A program made the translations under genes and the position numbers. From a virus, in the IMG/VR virus record IMGVR_UViG_3300009370_000127, positions 1 through 29,569 of that record: a DNA stretch of 29,569 nucleotides, one strand, 5' to 3'. How positions within the stretch are numbered: the stretch's first letter is position 1; every line of letters begins with the position of its first letter. The notes beneath the pieces are model-generated. The model was not told the DNA's origin, searched no databases, and saw only the letters and a program-made list of their open reading frames with translations. Below, piece after piece: positions 6,276 to 12,253 of this stretch.

Positions 6276-6835
6276 TAATAACAGAATCATTCGAAAAAAA
6301 AGAGTCGGGTTTACTTGTTCCCACCACCGCAGAATTGCAAGCGCGTTGCGAAGATAGAATTGGAGAACTACATGACTATGCCGAAAAGCATTGGGGGATA
6401 ACAATGGAACCGCCCGATCTACGTTATAGTCTAAAAGGAAATAGGGCAGGAACCGCGAACAGCTATAGAAATATCATTGAAATAAATTACGTTTTGCTAA
6501 AAGAAAACGTGGAGCATTTCATAAAGCAAACAGTCGGCCACGAGTTTGCACACATCTTGACGGACAAACTCTATAGTCTAAGAAGAATTGAAAAGCCTAC
6601 CGCCCACGGACGCGATTGGAAAAAAGTAATGCGTCATCTCGGTCTGAAACCAAATAGGTGTCACAATTATGATACGACGAATGCGGGAGGAAAGAAACAG
6701 AAACGATGGAAATATTACTGCGGGTGTCCGAATCCTTCTCATACTATATCCACGACAATTCATAACAGGATGAAGAAGGGGCGCACATACCGATGCAATA
6801 AGTGCAAAATAACTCTGACACGTAAACGCCCGTAG
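6272..6835 (+). CDS. SprT-like zinc metallopeptidase with C-terminal zinc ribbon
   Basis: A 187-aa protein with the SprT/Spartan layout. HEFAH (residues 90-94) is the catalytic zinc site, HGRDW at 112-116 supplies the third His as in SprT proteins, and a zinc-ribbon-like tail has C150, C152, C175 and C178. The family includes Spartan, which degrades DNA-protein crosslinks; the bacterial and phage members are poorly understood. It is coupled to the upstream membrane peptide by ATGA. It is the third HExxH protein in this window and the only one with the full SprT fold. A DNA-repair or protein-processing role is inference from the family. Confidence 0.88.
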   Translation: MIITESFEKKESGLLVPTTAELQARCEDRIGELHDYAEKHWGITMEPPDLRYSLKGNRAGTANSYRNIIEINYVLLKENVEHFIKQTVGHEFAHILTDKLYSLRRIEKPTAHGRDWKKVMRHLGLKPNRCHNYDTTNAGGKKQKRWKYYCGCPNPSHTISTTIHNRMKKGRTYRCNKCKITLTRKRP

Positions 6836-6839
6836 CAAT

Positions 6840-6878
6840 GGGGATGATGAGGCCGCTGCGTTTTCCTTAACCCCTTTT
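6840..6878. repeat. Cassette hairpin element R2
   Basis: GGGG (6840-6843), core GCCGCTGCG (6852-6860), AACCCC ending at 6874, then TTTT. It sits 4 nt upstream of the next -35 box. Confidence 0.75.
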
Positions 6879-6882
6879 GTCC

Positions 6883-6911
6883 TTGACACAAAGTCCAATG
6901 TGGGCTATAGT
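6883..6911 (+). promoter_or_regulatory. Leaderless-type promoter
   Basis: TTGACA (6883-6888), 17 bp, TATAGT (6906-6911), CCTTAC, ATG at 6918. An upstream in-frame ATG at 6900 lies inside the spacer, so it cannot be the start from this promoter. Confidence 0.88.
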
Positions 6912-6917
6912 CCTTAC

Positions 6918-7121
6918 ATGAAACCTACAAGAAAACCTCCAAGGCAATCTACCGATAAGTACGTTAGAATTCAATTCGAGGACATAGGCGAACTCACAAA
7001 CCATCTAAAAGAAATGGTGGTTGATACTCAATCTCGCAACTCAACCTATAACAGTATGGAGTGGGACGATTTATGCCAGAGGCATGGTATCAGCGGAGAC
7101 TCAAAGCAAGATTGGATTTAA
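6918..7121 (+). CDS. Hypothetical protein, 67 aa
   Basis: Start chosen at 6918 because the -10 box ends 6 nt upstream. Basic N-terminus (KPTRKPPRQ), then a mixed fold with acidic helices; no family is recognised. It begins with the shared ATGAAACCTACA. First of four genes in a tightly packed operon reaching 7708. Confidence 0.65.
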   Translation: MKPTRKPPRQSTDKYVRIQFEDIGELTNHLKEMVVDTQSRNSTYNSMEWDDLCQRHGISGDSKQDWI

Positions 7122-7123
7122 GT

Positions 7124-7297
7124 ATGAGACAATTAAGAAAACCATTTCAACATACGCAGACCCTCGTGATTAAAGAGGTGAGGGAACAAATACAAGAGGA
7201 CATCATCTGCTATGTAGAAGCTGTTGGAGGTGAGGAGGAAAACGCAGATGCCCTCTGCCAAATCGTAGTAGATAACTTTAAGAAGTTAGAGGACTAA
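7124..7297 (+). CDS. Hypothetical protein, 57 aa
   Basis: Start chosen at 7124, 2 nt after the previous stop; an upstream in-frame ATG at 7061 would overlap the previous gene by 61 nt. The protein is mostly helical, with a basic start and an acidic end, and no recognised motif. Second gene of the 6918-7708 operon. Confidence 0.6.
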   Translation: MRQLRKPFQHTQTLVIKEVREQIQEDIICYVEAVGGEEENADALCQIVVDNFKKLED

Positions 7298-7474
7298 ATG
7301 AAAACATTCACAGTTAGAATACCCGAAGTCCATTGGCAATACGTTGTGGTGGAAGCGGAGAATAAGAATGAAGCGATTGCTGCCGCTAAAAATGGTGAAG
7401 GCGATTACGGAAAAGATACAGAGTATGCTTATACTCTCGAAGATTACGAACACTATGACGTATTGGAGCATTAA
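7298..7474 (+). CDS. DpnD/PcfM-like small protein, copy 1 (58 aa)
   Basis: Starts directly after the previous stop, with GAGG 6 nt upstream. The layout (a beta strand, then Y-V-V-x-A-E-x-K-x-E-A-I-x-A-A-K, then strands) resembles the small DpnD/PcfM family, whose role is unknown. The next gene has the same layout, so the pair may be a diverged tandem duplication. No catalytic motif. Confidence 0.65.
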   Translation: MKTFTVRIPEVHWQYVVVEAENKNEAIAAAKNGEGDYGKDTEYAYTLEDYEHYDVLEH

Positions 7475-7708
7475 ATGAAGTATAAAGTAATAACTACTGA
7501 AATGTGGTCATCCACTTATATCGTAGACGCTAACTCCAAGGAGGAGGCTATTCAATCGGCTCGCCTCTCAAGAGACCCAGTTGAGTCGGTATACAATGAG
7601 ACGTTAAGGGATAGGGATTCCATGTACGTCGTTAAGCTGCCTGACTACGAGAAGGGCGAGAAGGTGGCAGAGATGGTTGAAAGACACAAGAAACCACTTG
7701 ACAAGTAG
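7475..7708 (+). CDS. DpnD/PcfM-like small protein, copy 2 (77 aa)
   Basis: Starts directly after the previous stop (taaATG), with GGAG 7 nt upstream. Residues 1-31 (MKYKV... YIVDANSKEEAIQSA) fit the DpnD/PcfM-type pattern more closely than copy 1. Its last codons contain the TTGACA -35 box of the next promoter (7698), so coding sequence and promoter are nested. Function unknown. Confidence 0.7.
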   Translation: MKYKVITTEMWSSTYIVDANSKEEAIQSARLSRDPVESVYNETLRDRDSMYVVKLPDYEKGEKVAEMVERHKKPLDK

Positions 7709-7726
7709 CGTTTCGTGTGTTAGGTT
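7698..7726 (+). promoter_or_regulatory. Leaderless-type promoter inside the previous gene's end
   Basis: TTGACA (7698-7703), 17 bp, TAGGTT (7721-7726), 7 nt, ATG at 7734. Confidence 0.82.
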
Positions 7727-7733
7727 ATACCCA

Positions 7734-7958
7734 ATGAAAGCGAAAATCGAAATCGAACTAGGCAATGACGCTTTTGGCAACAATCCTTCAGAGCGTCTGT
7801 TTGAAATACAAAATGTACTAGAACGCCTTGTTGATAACGCGGGACGCATAATGGCCGTTGACGTTGGTGACTTTGTTACCGCTCAAGACGTAAACGGAAA
7901 TACGGTTGCGAAGCTGGAAATCATCGAAGAAAATTTGCCTACAGACACTCCATCATAA
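7734..7958 (+). CDS. Hypothetical protein, 74 aa
   Basis: Start chosen from the promoter (-10 ends 7 nt upstream); an upstream in-frame ATG at 7677 lies before the promoter. Strand-helix-strand small protein with an acidic end; no family is recognised. Its transcript probably continues into the structured RNA at 7967, because no other promoter is visible for that RNA. Confidence 0.65.
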   Translation: MKAKIEIELGNDAFGNNPSERLFEIQNVLERLVDNAGRIMAVDVGDFVTAQDVNGNTVAKLEIIEENLPTDTPS

Positions 7959-7966
7959 AACGGTGA

Positions 7967-8087
7967 GCGTTGGCATCGTAAAGAATGATGCTTATTAGCT
8001 AGAGAGGTTTTAACATTTTACTCTCTAGAAGTTAAGCGGGAGGAGTTTTCGGAAAGGCATATTGCCCGTAATCATTCTAACCAACGC
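7967..8087 (+). ncRNA. Multi-stem structured RNA (121 nt)
   Basis: A closing stem GCGTTGG (7967-7973) with CCAACGC (8081-8087) and a second helix AGAATGAT (7982-7989) with ATCATTCT (8071-8078) enclose two arms: CTAGAGAG/CTCTCTAG (7999-8006/8021-8028) and GCGGG/CCCGT (8036-8040/8065-8069). All of these are perfect or end in one G-U pair. GCATC/GATGC (7973-7977/7987-7991) would form an alternative hairpin that breaks the second helix, as in an RNA switch. It follows a small gene and precedes the DUF932 unit by about 320 nt. No known family is recognised. Confidence 0.75.
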
Positions 8088-8098
8088 AATTTCTTAAA

Positions 8099-8241
8099 TA
8101 CCCCCATTTTCTCATCGGAGAAATCCCCCTTATATAAGAAACTCTGGGGTAGAATAACACTGAAATACAGCAATTTTTGGCAAATTAAATATACTTAAAT
8201 AACTCTAACAATTAAGGGCATTGGGTTAAGTCTCATTGTAT
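8099..8241 (+). other. Noncoding stretch with two further stems
   Basis: TACCCC (8099-8104) pairs with GGGGTA (8146-8151) and encloses a hairpin TTTCTC-ATCG-GAGAAA (8108-8123). This may be a second domain of the upstream RNA. The remainder to 8241 is AT-rich with no gene. Confidence 0.45.
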
Positions 8242-8294
8242 AGGGACTCGTGAGGCCGCAGCGGCCTACGCAACCCCTTGCTTCGCAAGGGGTT
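8242..8294. repeat. Cassette hairpin element R3
   Basis: GGCCGCAGCGGCC core (8254-8266, self-complementary around one A), followed by the hairpin at 8272-8294. Lies 39 nt upstream of the DUF932 promoter. Confidence 0.8.
8272..8294. terminator. Strong hairpin, possible terminator
   Basis: AACCCCTTG (8272-8280), CTTCG loop, CAAGGGGTT (8286-8294). There is no U-tract; a run of eight G follows instead. It may act as a terminator, an RNA end or a barrier. Confidence 0.55.
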
Positions 8295-8333
8295 AGGGGG
8301 GGGAAGAATCTATCCAGTGAGGTGAAAAAAGGT

Positions 8334-8362
8334 TTGACACTTAATCCGATATATGGTTTAAT
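8334..8362 (+). promoter_or_regulatory. Promoter of the DUF932 gene (with leader)
   Basis: TTGACA (8334-8339), 17 bp, TTTAAT (8357-8362). Unlike most others it has a leader of about 40 nt. The leader starts CCAGTTAGAC, similar to the CAGTTAAAC in the leader of the gene at 10514. Confidence 0.82.
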
Positions 8363-8408
8363 CTTTACCAGTTAGACGAACCCTAAACCCAAGAAAGAAA
8401 ACCTAATC

Positions 8409-9308
8409 ATGGCCAGAAACACTATTCAAACTTCCGACTTTGACTTCACCGTAGAGCGTGTTCCGCTCACCGTATCCACCACCAACAAAAAATCTCGCGT
8501 ATACGCGCACGTCCGCACCGATACGGGCGAGGAACTTGGCTGGGGTACAGAGCAGTATGGCTTTGTGCAAAACGGTGATTTGATTCACAACGCGGAATCG
8601 GCTTTCGAGTCTCGCGGTATGACTCCAACTAATCGTCAAGTTGTCGTGACGGGTCGCGGTGAGCGTATGTTCGCGCAGTACGACTTCGAGAATGAAACGG
8701 CCATTGCTACGAGGCGCGAGGATCGTGTCAAGGGCATGGAGTTGGGAATGCGTCTCACTCTGCAAAACTCTTTTGACCGTTCCCTGCGCGTATCCTTTGC
8801 GCTTGGCATGGTTCGGTTGGTTTGCCTTAACGGCATGACCACAATGGAAAAAGAATTCGGCATGACTCGCAAGCACTCCAGCAATGTGGAAATCGGATTC
8901 ATCGGGGATGCTCTCGACAAGGCAACGGGTAGCTTTCACAAAGCCGCGCAAGGCTTCAGTGTCTTGGGTGAGCGTGACATCACGCAAGACCAAGGTCGCA
9001 ACATCCTCAACCAGTTAGGTAAGTCCAAGGTGCTTTCCAACGTGGTGCGCGATGGCATCCTTAAAGTGTGGGAGAATCCTACTCACGAAGAGGATGAGGC
9101 TCGCAACCTGTGGACTCTCTACAATGCAGCAACTCAGCACCTCACCCATGAGGTTAGCCCTGACCGCTTCGAGTATGCAAACACTGTTAGCAGCAATGTC
9201 TTGCGGCGGTTACGCGGTGCTGCGGAAAACTCTGACAAGTTAAATAGGCTTGTCGTCGCGGTTCCAACTGATACGGTAGTGACCGAATCTGACGTGATCC
9301 TGAACTAA
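8409..9308 (+). CDS. DUF932 phage/plasmid-like protein, 299 aa
   Basis: It matches the DUF932 (phage/plasmid-like, TIGR03299-type) family in length and pattern: an N-terminal region ending in GWGTEQYGFVQN, a central strand-rich part (residues 60-120), VRLVCLNGM near 135-143 and a helical C-terminus. The family is common in phages and plasmids; its biochemical role is not established. No membrane segment. It has its own promoter with a ~40-nt leader, AAGAAAG before the ATG as a weak ribosome site, and a strong hairpin after it. It is more GC-rich than its neighbours, as expected for a highly expressed or recently acquired gene. Confidence 0.85.
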   Translation: MARNTIQTSDFDFTVERVPLTVSTTNKKSRVYAHVRTDTGEELGWGTEQYGFVQNGDLIHNAESAFESRGMTPTNRQVVVTGRGERMFAQYDFENETAIATRREDRVKGMELGMRLTLQNSFDRSLRVSFALGMVRLVCLNGMTTMEKEFGMTRKHSSNVEIGFIGDALDKATGSFHKAAQGFSVLGERDITQDQGRNILNQLGKSKVLSNVVRDGILKVWENPTHEEDEARNLWTLYNAATQHLTHEVSPDRFEYANTVSSNVLRRLRGAAENSDKLNRLVVAVPTDTVVTESDVILN

Positions 9309-9326
9309 ATAACCTCTCCCCCCCCA

Positions 9327-9351
9327 CCCGTAACCCCGAAGGGGTTACGGG
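9327..9351. terminator. Perfect 11-bp hairpin after the DUF932 gene
   Basis: CCCGTAACCCC (9327-9337), GAA loop, GGGGTTACGGG (9341-9351). Preceded by a C-run and without a U-tract. The sequence repeats the GGGGTTACG half of the cassette element. Confidence 0.65.
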
Positions 9352-9375
9352 AGCGGCTGCGGCTTACGAATTCCC
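9352..9375. repeat. Cassette element R4 core
   Basis: AGCGGCTGCGGCT core followed by TTACGAATTCCC and directly by the -35 box. With the hairpin at 9327 it forms a composite element. Confidence 0.75.
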
Positions 9376-9404
9376 TTGACAGTCAGACTTTTTTCGTGTA
9401 CTTT
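9376..9404 (+). promoter_or_regulatory. Leaderless-type promoter
   Basis: TTGACA (9376-9381), 17 bp, TACTTT (9399-9404), ATCCAC, ATG at 9411. Confidence 0.87.
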
Positions 9405-9410
9405 ATCCAC

Positions 9411-9533
9411 ATGAAGGCGAGGAAAAGTAAGGAGGGATACATGAACAGTGCCTCTCGCGTTCACCGAGTTAAGAAGGGCAAAGGCTCTTACATCCGTAAA
9501 CCTAAGCATAAGGAGGAACATGATCAGAGTTAA
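9411..9533 (+). CDS. Small basic protein, 40 aa
   Basis: Leaderless start 6 nt after the -10 box. About a third of the residues are Lys or Arg, with several His and Tyr, so it probably binds nucleic acid or is a leader-type peptide. Its end carries the strong ribosome site (AAGGAGG at 9510-9516) of the next gene, which starts inside it and overlaps by 14 nt. The peptide may therefore act to deliver ribosomes to the next gene. No family is recognised. Confidence 0.6.
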   Translation: MKARKSKEGYMNSASRVHRVKKGKGSYIRKPKHKEEHDQS

Positions 9534-9969
9534 TATCCAATATCGGGACATGACCGAGAAGCAATGTAAAAAGTTCTGGTTGGACTACCCAGAAGAAAAT
9601 TCGGTAGGTTACAAGTACACAGACCATGACATTCTCGATGCAGTGTGGGAGGGTTGGAATAACGGGAGTGGTAAAGAGTGTGACTTGTTTAAGAAGCTCG
9701 AAGTCCGCTCAATGATGGTGGGTGACTACGTTTCTATTTTGCGTCCTACGGTGGCAAGTGTATGGCATGAGTGTTTACCAATCGGGTGGCGTATCAATGT
9801 CCCGTGGGAAGAGGTATTGGGTAACGCACCCAAAGAGGATTTGTCTCACGTTACTGAAAAAGACGTGGCGAAAGCTCTTGCTGAAATGCTAGAAAACCAG
9901 AGGTGGGAAGAAAACATCTTAAAGGTAAACATCCCCAAATCAGATCACGAAATTTCACTTTCAGAGTAA
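9520..9969 (+). CDS. Hypothetical protein, 149 aa
   Basis: Start chosen at 9520 because AAGGAGG lies 3 nt upstream; the frame is open from 9448 but that part overlaps the previous gene. It is rich in Trp and acidic residues, with helices near both ends, no membrane segment and no recognised family. Second gene of the 9411-10415 operon. Confidence 0.65.
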   Translation: MIRVNIQYRDMTEKQCKKFWLDYPEENSVGYKYTDHDILDAVWEGWNNGSGKECDLFKKLEVRSMMVGDYVSILRPTVASVWHECLPIGWRINVPWEEVLGNAPKEDLSHVTEKDVAKALAEMLENQRWEENILKVNIPKSDHEISLSE

Positions 9970-9971
9970 TT

Positions 9972-10415
9972 ATGAAAAGCAGAGTTGAAGTCTACAGAAA
10001 CCTACATCATGAAGGCATTGTTTACTCAGTGCGAACCACTCATGATAGACTCGTATGCAAACACGTTCACGGAATCATTATTCAAGAAGCTGAGTTTGCT
10101 GTTGGAGGAAAGGGCAATCAGCGTGTACGTGATGAGCAGCGTAAGAACGTCCACGCGGTAGTGCGTGGCAATTGGCTCACATGGACAAAGCAACCGCCCC
10201 TGTCTTTAACCCCAATGGTAAGCCCAAAGAAGATGCTAAAGGATATGCAGTCGATGGCTAACTTGCCCGAACACGCAGATTGGGTTTATGAGCGAATTAC
10301 ATACGACCCTTATAAATATAAGACGTTTGTTACGATGAAATACGAAGAACCAATTCTTAATTCACCTCGTTGCTTTGTTGGTCATGAGTGTTGGGCGTTG
10401 GTTCCCCCAAGGTAG
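9972..10415 (+). CDS. Hypothetical protein, 147 aa
   Basis: Start at 9972, 2 nt after the previous stop; no clear ribosome site, so coupled translation is likely. It begins with strands (VEVYRNLHHEGIVYSVR) and a His-rich segment and has a short Pro-rich stretch near residue 80 and a conserved-looking C-terminus. No family or catalytic motif is recognised. Last gene of its operon, followed directly by cassette element R5. Confidence 0.6.
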   Translation: MKSRVEVYRNLHHEGIVYSVRTTHDRLVCKHVHGIIIQEAEFAVGGKGNQRVRDEQRKNVHAVVRGNWLTWTKQPPLSLTPMVSPKKMLKDMQSMANLPEHADWVYERITYDPYKYKTFVTMKYEEPILNSPRCFVGHECWALVPPR

Positions 10416-10449
10416 GGGTGCGGGAAGCCGCAGCGGTTTACGAATTCCC
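10416..10449. repeat. Cassette hairpin element R5
   Basis: GGGG near 10416, AGCCGCAGCGGTT core, then TTACGAATTCCC directly next to the -35 box. The right half is nearly the same as R4. Confidence 0.75.
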
Positions 10450-10478
10450 TTGACAATCAGACTTAAAAATGCTTTAAT
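10450..10478 (+). promoter_or_regulatory. Promoter with leader
   Basis: TTGACA (10450-10455), 17 bp, TTTAAT (10473-10478). The leader of about 29 nt holds AAACCTACAAC from 10489, the same motif found just inside the coding start of leaderless genes, then CGGAG before the ATG at 10514. Confidence 0.85.
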
Positions 10479-10513
10479 CTTCATCAGTTAAACCTACAAC
10501 CACGGAGAATATT

Positions 10514-10903
10514 ATGGGACTCGATCAAAACGCATACAAGCAGAAATCAACCTACGACAAGAGCACACGCACCGAAACCATTACCAAGACAGAGCTTCAC
10601 TACTGGCGTAAACATAATCGTTTGCAGGGGTGGATGGAGAATCTATATCGCAGCAGGGGCGGGCAAGATGAATTTAATTGCGTGGATGTTCGCATTGACG
10701 AAAATGATTTGGAACGTCTGGAAGCGGCCATTCTACACAAAGAGTTGCCACAGACAGGCGGCTTCTTTTTTGGTAATGATTCTTATGATCGTGATGGTGT
10801 CGATGGGGAATATTACTATAAGGAGAGCGACCTTGAATTCGTTCAGAAGGCTAGAAAAGCCATGTCTGAGGGCTGGACTATAGTTTACAATTGTTGGTGG
10901 TAA
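10514..10903 (+). CDS. Conserved phage protein of unknown function, 129 aa
   Basis: A recognisable conserved phage type: MGLDQNAY start, YWRKHNRLQGWMENLY near residues 30-45, FNCVDVRI, GGFFFGNDSYDRDG and a C-terminal ...VYNCWW. Relatives are frequent in T4-like and marine phages and have sometimes been given doubtful enzyme names; the function is not known. It has a Shine-Dalgarno site (CGGAG 8-9 nt upstream) and a leader, unlike most neighbours. It is the last plus-strand gene before the minus-strand cassette block and ends next to a convergent hairpin element. Confidence 0.72.
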   Translation: MGLDQNAYKQKSTYDKSTRTETITKTELHYWRKHNRLQGWMENLYRSRGGQDEFNCVDVRIDENDLERLEAAILHKELPQTGGFFFGNDSYDRDGVDGEYYYKESDLEFVQKARKAMSEGWTIVYNCWW

Positions 10904-10920
10904 AATACGGCCTCGCTCTT

Positions 10921-10967
10921 GTAACCCGAAAGGGTTGCGGAAGCGGCAGCGGGGTTAGTAACCCCTT
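10921..10967. repeat. Convergent cassette element R6
   Basis: GTAACCC-GAAA-GGGTTGC hairpin (10921-10938), GCGGCAGCGG core, then GGGGTTAGTAACCCC (10951-10965). It lies between convergent genes and probably terminates both; no promoter is attached. Confidence 0.8.
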
Positions 10968-11103
10968 ACTTTTCCTTTCTATAGATTAATCCACGCTTCT
11001 TGACTATGCGTCTAGCAGTGTCAATCTGCTGCTTGTTGTAGGAGGGTTTCACGTCGCCATTATGGACGTGCTTCATGATTTTTTTAGCGATACGTAGGTT
11101 CAT
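10966..11103 (-). CDS. Small basic protein, 45 aa
   Basis: A short, Lys- and Arg-rich helical protein with no recognised family. No ribosome site or adjacent promoter is visible, so it should be read from the promoter at 11387 after a ~280-nt leader that contains the structured RNAs at 11244-11380 and 11126-11189. Its stop overlaps the right end of R6. The reading is consistent, but it may be a by-product of an RNA gene. Confidence 0.5.
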   Translation of the reverse strand: MNLRIAKKIMKHVHNGDVKPSYNKQQIDTARRIVKKRGLIYRKEK

Positions 11104-11125
11104 AAAATGTATAGAGGTCTTGTTA

Positions 11126-11189
11126 CCGCGCCACGGCTTCGCTCATTGCCGACAGAAGGATTTCTTATCTGCGTCCGGTTGAGGCGCGG
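11126..11189 (-). ncRNA. Three-way-junction RNA element
   Basis: CCGCGCC (11126-11132) pairs perfectly with GGCGCGG (11183-11189) and encloses CGGC/GCCG (from 11134) and a second imperfect stem. It lies downstream of the tRNA-like RNA on the minus strand and 23 nt upstream of the 45-aa gene, so it could be a leader element. The structure is possible on either strand; minus is inferred from the promoter. Confidence 0.5.
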
Positions 11190-11243
11190 GTCAAAACTGC
11201 ATGGCCTATAACCCAGCACCACAGCAGTAAATTAAATTGTCTG

Positions 11244-11380
11244 CTGGTGCGAGGGGATCGAACCCTCATCCCTCCGGTATCGTGTCACCGTCTAGCTTCG
11301 TCGCGCTTCCACTAGGGGCTTTCCCGCGAGGGCACTCACAATCGCCTTAAACTCAAGTGAGGGCAACCATTGCCACCAAC
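11244..11380 (-). ncRNA. tRNA-like structured RNA 1 (~137 nt)
   Basis: On the minus strand the RNA should begin near 11380, 6-7 nt after a -10 box. It has a near-canonical T-arm, GAGGG-TTCGATC-CCCTC (loop at 11256-11262), directly followed by GCACCAG. The 5' end TTGGTG (11379-11374) can pair with CACCAG (11249-11244), closing the molecule as an acceptor-like stem. Other stems are GGCAA/TTGCC, CTCAC/GTGAG and CGGT/ACCG. It is too long and lacks a clear D-arm or anticodon arm for a normal tRNA. A second RNA of similar size and ends lies at 15727-15884. Confidence 0.6.
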
Positions 11381-11386
11381 AAGAAA

Positions 11387-11415
11387 AGAGTATCAGATAA
11401 ATATAAATAGGTCAA
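11387..11415 (-). promoter_or_regulatory. Promoter of tRNA-like RNA 1
   Basis: Minus strand: TTGACC (11415-11410), 17 bp, TACTCT (11392-11387). Predicted +1 near 11380. Confidence 0.65.
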
Positions 11416-11437
11416 TAAAAAACTTTAATTAATTTTA

Positions 11438-11470
11438 AAGGGTATTAAAAAGCGCAGCGGGGTCATAAAC
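11438..11470. repeat. Cassette hairpin element R7
   Basis: Degenerate left half (GGGT), AGCGCAGCGGGG core, AACCCC at 11468-11473. Between the gene at 11474 and the RNA promoter at 11387-11415. Confidence 0.6.
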
Positions 11471-11473
11471 CCC

Positions 11474-11758
11474 TTACTCCTTCATCCACGGTGGTGGTTC
11501 GTCTTTGTCCCACATTTCATTAACTTTCATCCACGGGATGCGAAGTAGTTCATCCCATGATTCTTGATCTACAACATCATTGTGAGCAGCCCGAACAATA
11601 GCGTGATGACCCGAAAGCTTCCATTTCCAATCTTCACCATACGTTTCAGTCAGCACGTCAGAATCAATGGTATGTTCCTTGCCTTCAGGGTTAATGTAAG
11701 TGAAAACGTGCCTATTAGTTTTCCTGTTAGAGTAAAGTAAGAATTTCTCGCCTTCCAT
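11474..11758 (-). CDS. Hypothetical protein, 94 aa
   Basis: Leaderless start 6 nt after TACTAT. A soluble protein with strands at the N-terminus (EKFLLYSNRKTNRHVFTYINPEGKEH), a Trp-rich helical second half and an acidic Pro-rich end. No family is recognised. First protein gene of the minus-strand cassette block: one promoter, one gene, one hairpin element. Confidence 0.65.
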   Translation of the reverse strand: MEGEKFLLYSNRKTNRHVFTYINPEGKEHTIDSDVLTETYGEDWKWKLSGHHAIVRAAHNDVVDQESWDELLRIPWMKVNEMWDKDEPPPWMKE

Positions 11759-11764
11759 GGGGAA

Positions 11765-11793
11765 ATAGTATGATATAAATATCGGTTTGTCAA
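11765..11793 (-). promoter_or_regulatory. Cassette promoter, leaderless type
   Basis: Minus strand: TTGACA (11793-11788), 17 bp, TACTAT (11770-11765), TTCCCC, ATG at 11758. The same layout recurs through the block. Confidence 0.9.
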
Positions 11794-11803
11794 GCGTATT
11801 AGT

Positions 11804-11866
11804 AGGGGTTAATGATACCGCAGCGGCCCCCGTAAGCCCTTGTGAGCTTACGAGGGTTGGGGGCTA
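11804..11866. repeat. Cassette hairpin element R8 (long)
   Basis: AGGGGTT with an ACCGCAGCGG core, followed by a nested hairpin CGTAAGC/GCTTACG (11831-11837/11846-11852) inside GGCCCCC/GGGGGC. A longer composite copy. Confidence 0.75.
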
Positions 11867-12169
11867 GGCCAAGCTTGGTTCAGTGCCAGCGTAGAGGCCA
11901 GCGGCTTCTTGTCGCTTTTCCTCAGTTAGGTCACGGAATTCCAACATATCCATTTCATCATCTCCAAGGAGACAATCCATATGGTCATTGTATTTGGGGA
12001 TACGACCCTCACGGAGAGAGGCGATATTCTTGAGATCAACTTCATCGAGTTGAGCATGGTGTGGGTTGCAGCGAGTCCCATCGCTGAAGGTGGTTTGGTC
12101 ACGTTCGAGGATGTCCTGTTGGATACGTTGGACGTGGTTCTTTATTAGATGCTCTATTCTGTTGTTCAT
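11864..12169 (-). CDS. Hypothetical protein, 101 aa
   Basis: Mainly helical and acidic, with a DGTRCNPHHAQLDEVDL segment in the middle and an LTEEKRQEAAGL end; the pattern looks like a conserved phage family but I cannot name one. The start lies 9 nt after TACATT, and the sequence before the ATG (ACCTCC) is the opposite of a Shine-Dalgarno site. Single-gene cassette. Confidence 0.6.
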   Translation of the reverse strand: MNNRIEHLIKNHVQRIQQDILERDQTTFSDGTRCNPHHAQLDEVDLKNIASLREGRIPKYNDHMDCLLGDDEMDMLEFRDLTEEKRQEAAGLYAGTEPSLA

Positions 12170-12178
12170 ATCGGAGGT

Positions 12179-12207
12179 AATGTAACACCAAATACGTTAC
12201 CTGTCAA
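12179..12207 (-). promoter_or_regulatory. Cassette promoter, near leaderless
   Basis: Minus strand: TTGACA (12207-12202), 17 bp, TACATT (12184-12179), 9 nt, ATG at 12169. The spacer holds GTAACGTATTTGGTGTTAC, an inverted GTAAC/GTTAC pair that may be an operator. Confidence 0.82.
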
Positions 12208-12216
12208 GCATTTATT

Positions 12217-12252
12217 TAGGGATCACGAAACCCGCAACGGGGTAGCGAACCC
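12217..12252. repeat. Cassette hairpin element R9
   Basis: Variant copy: AGGGATCACGAAACCC, a CGCAACGGGG core (AAC instead of AGC), GCGAACCCC. Confidence 0.7.
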
Positions 12253-12253
12253 C

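Noticed and set aside
8403-8993. 196-aa minus-strand open frame opposite the DUF932 gene
   Set aside because: Antisense shadow of a GC-rich real gene; no promoter or ribosome site, and no family.
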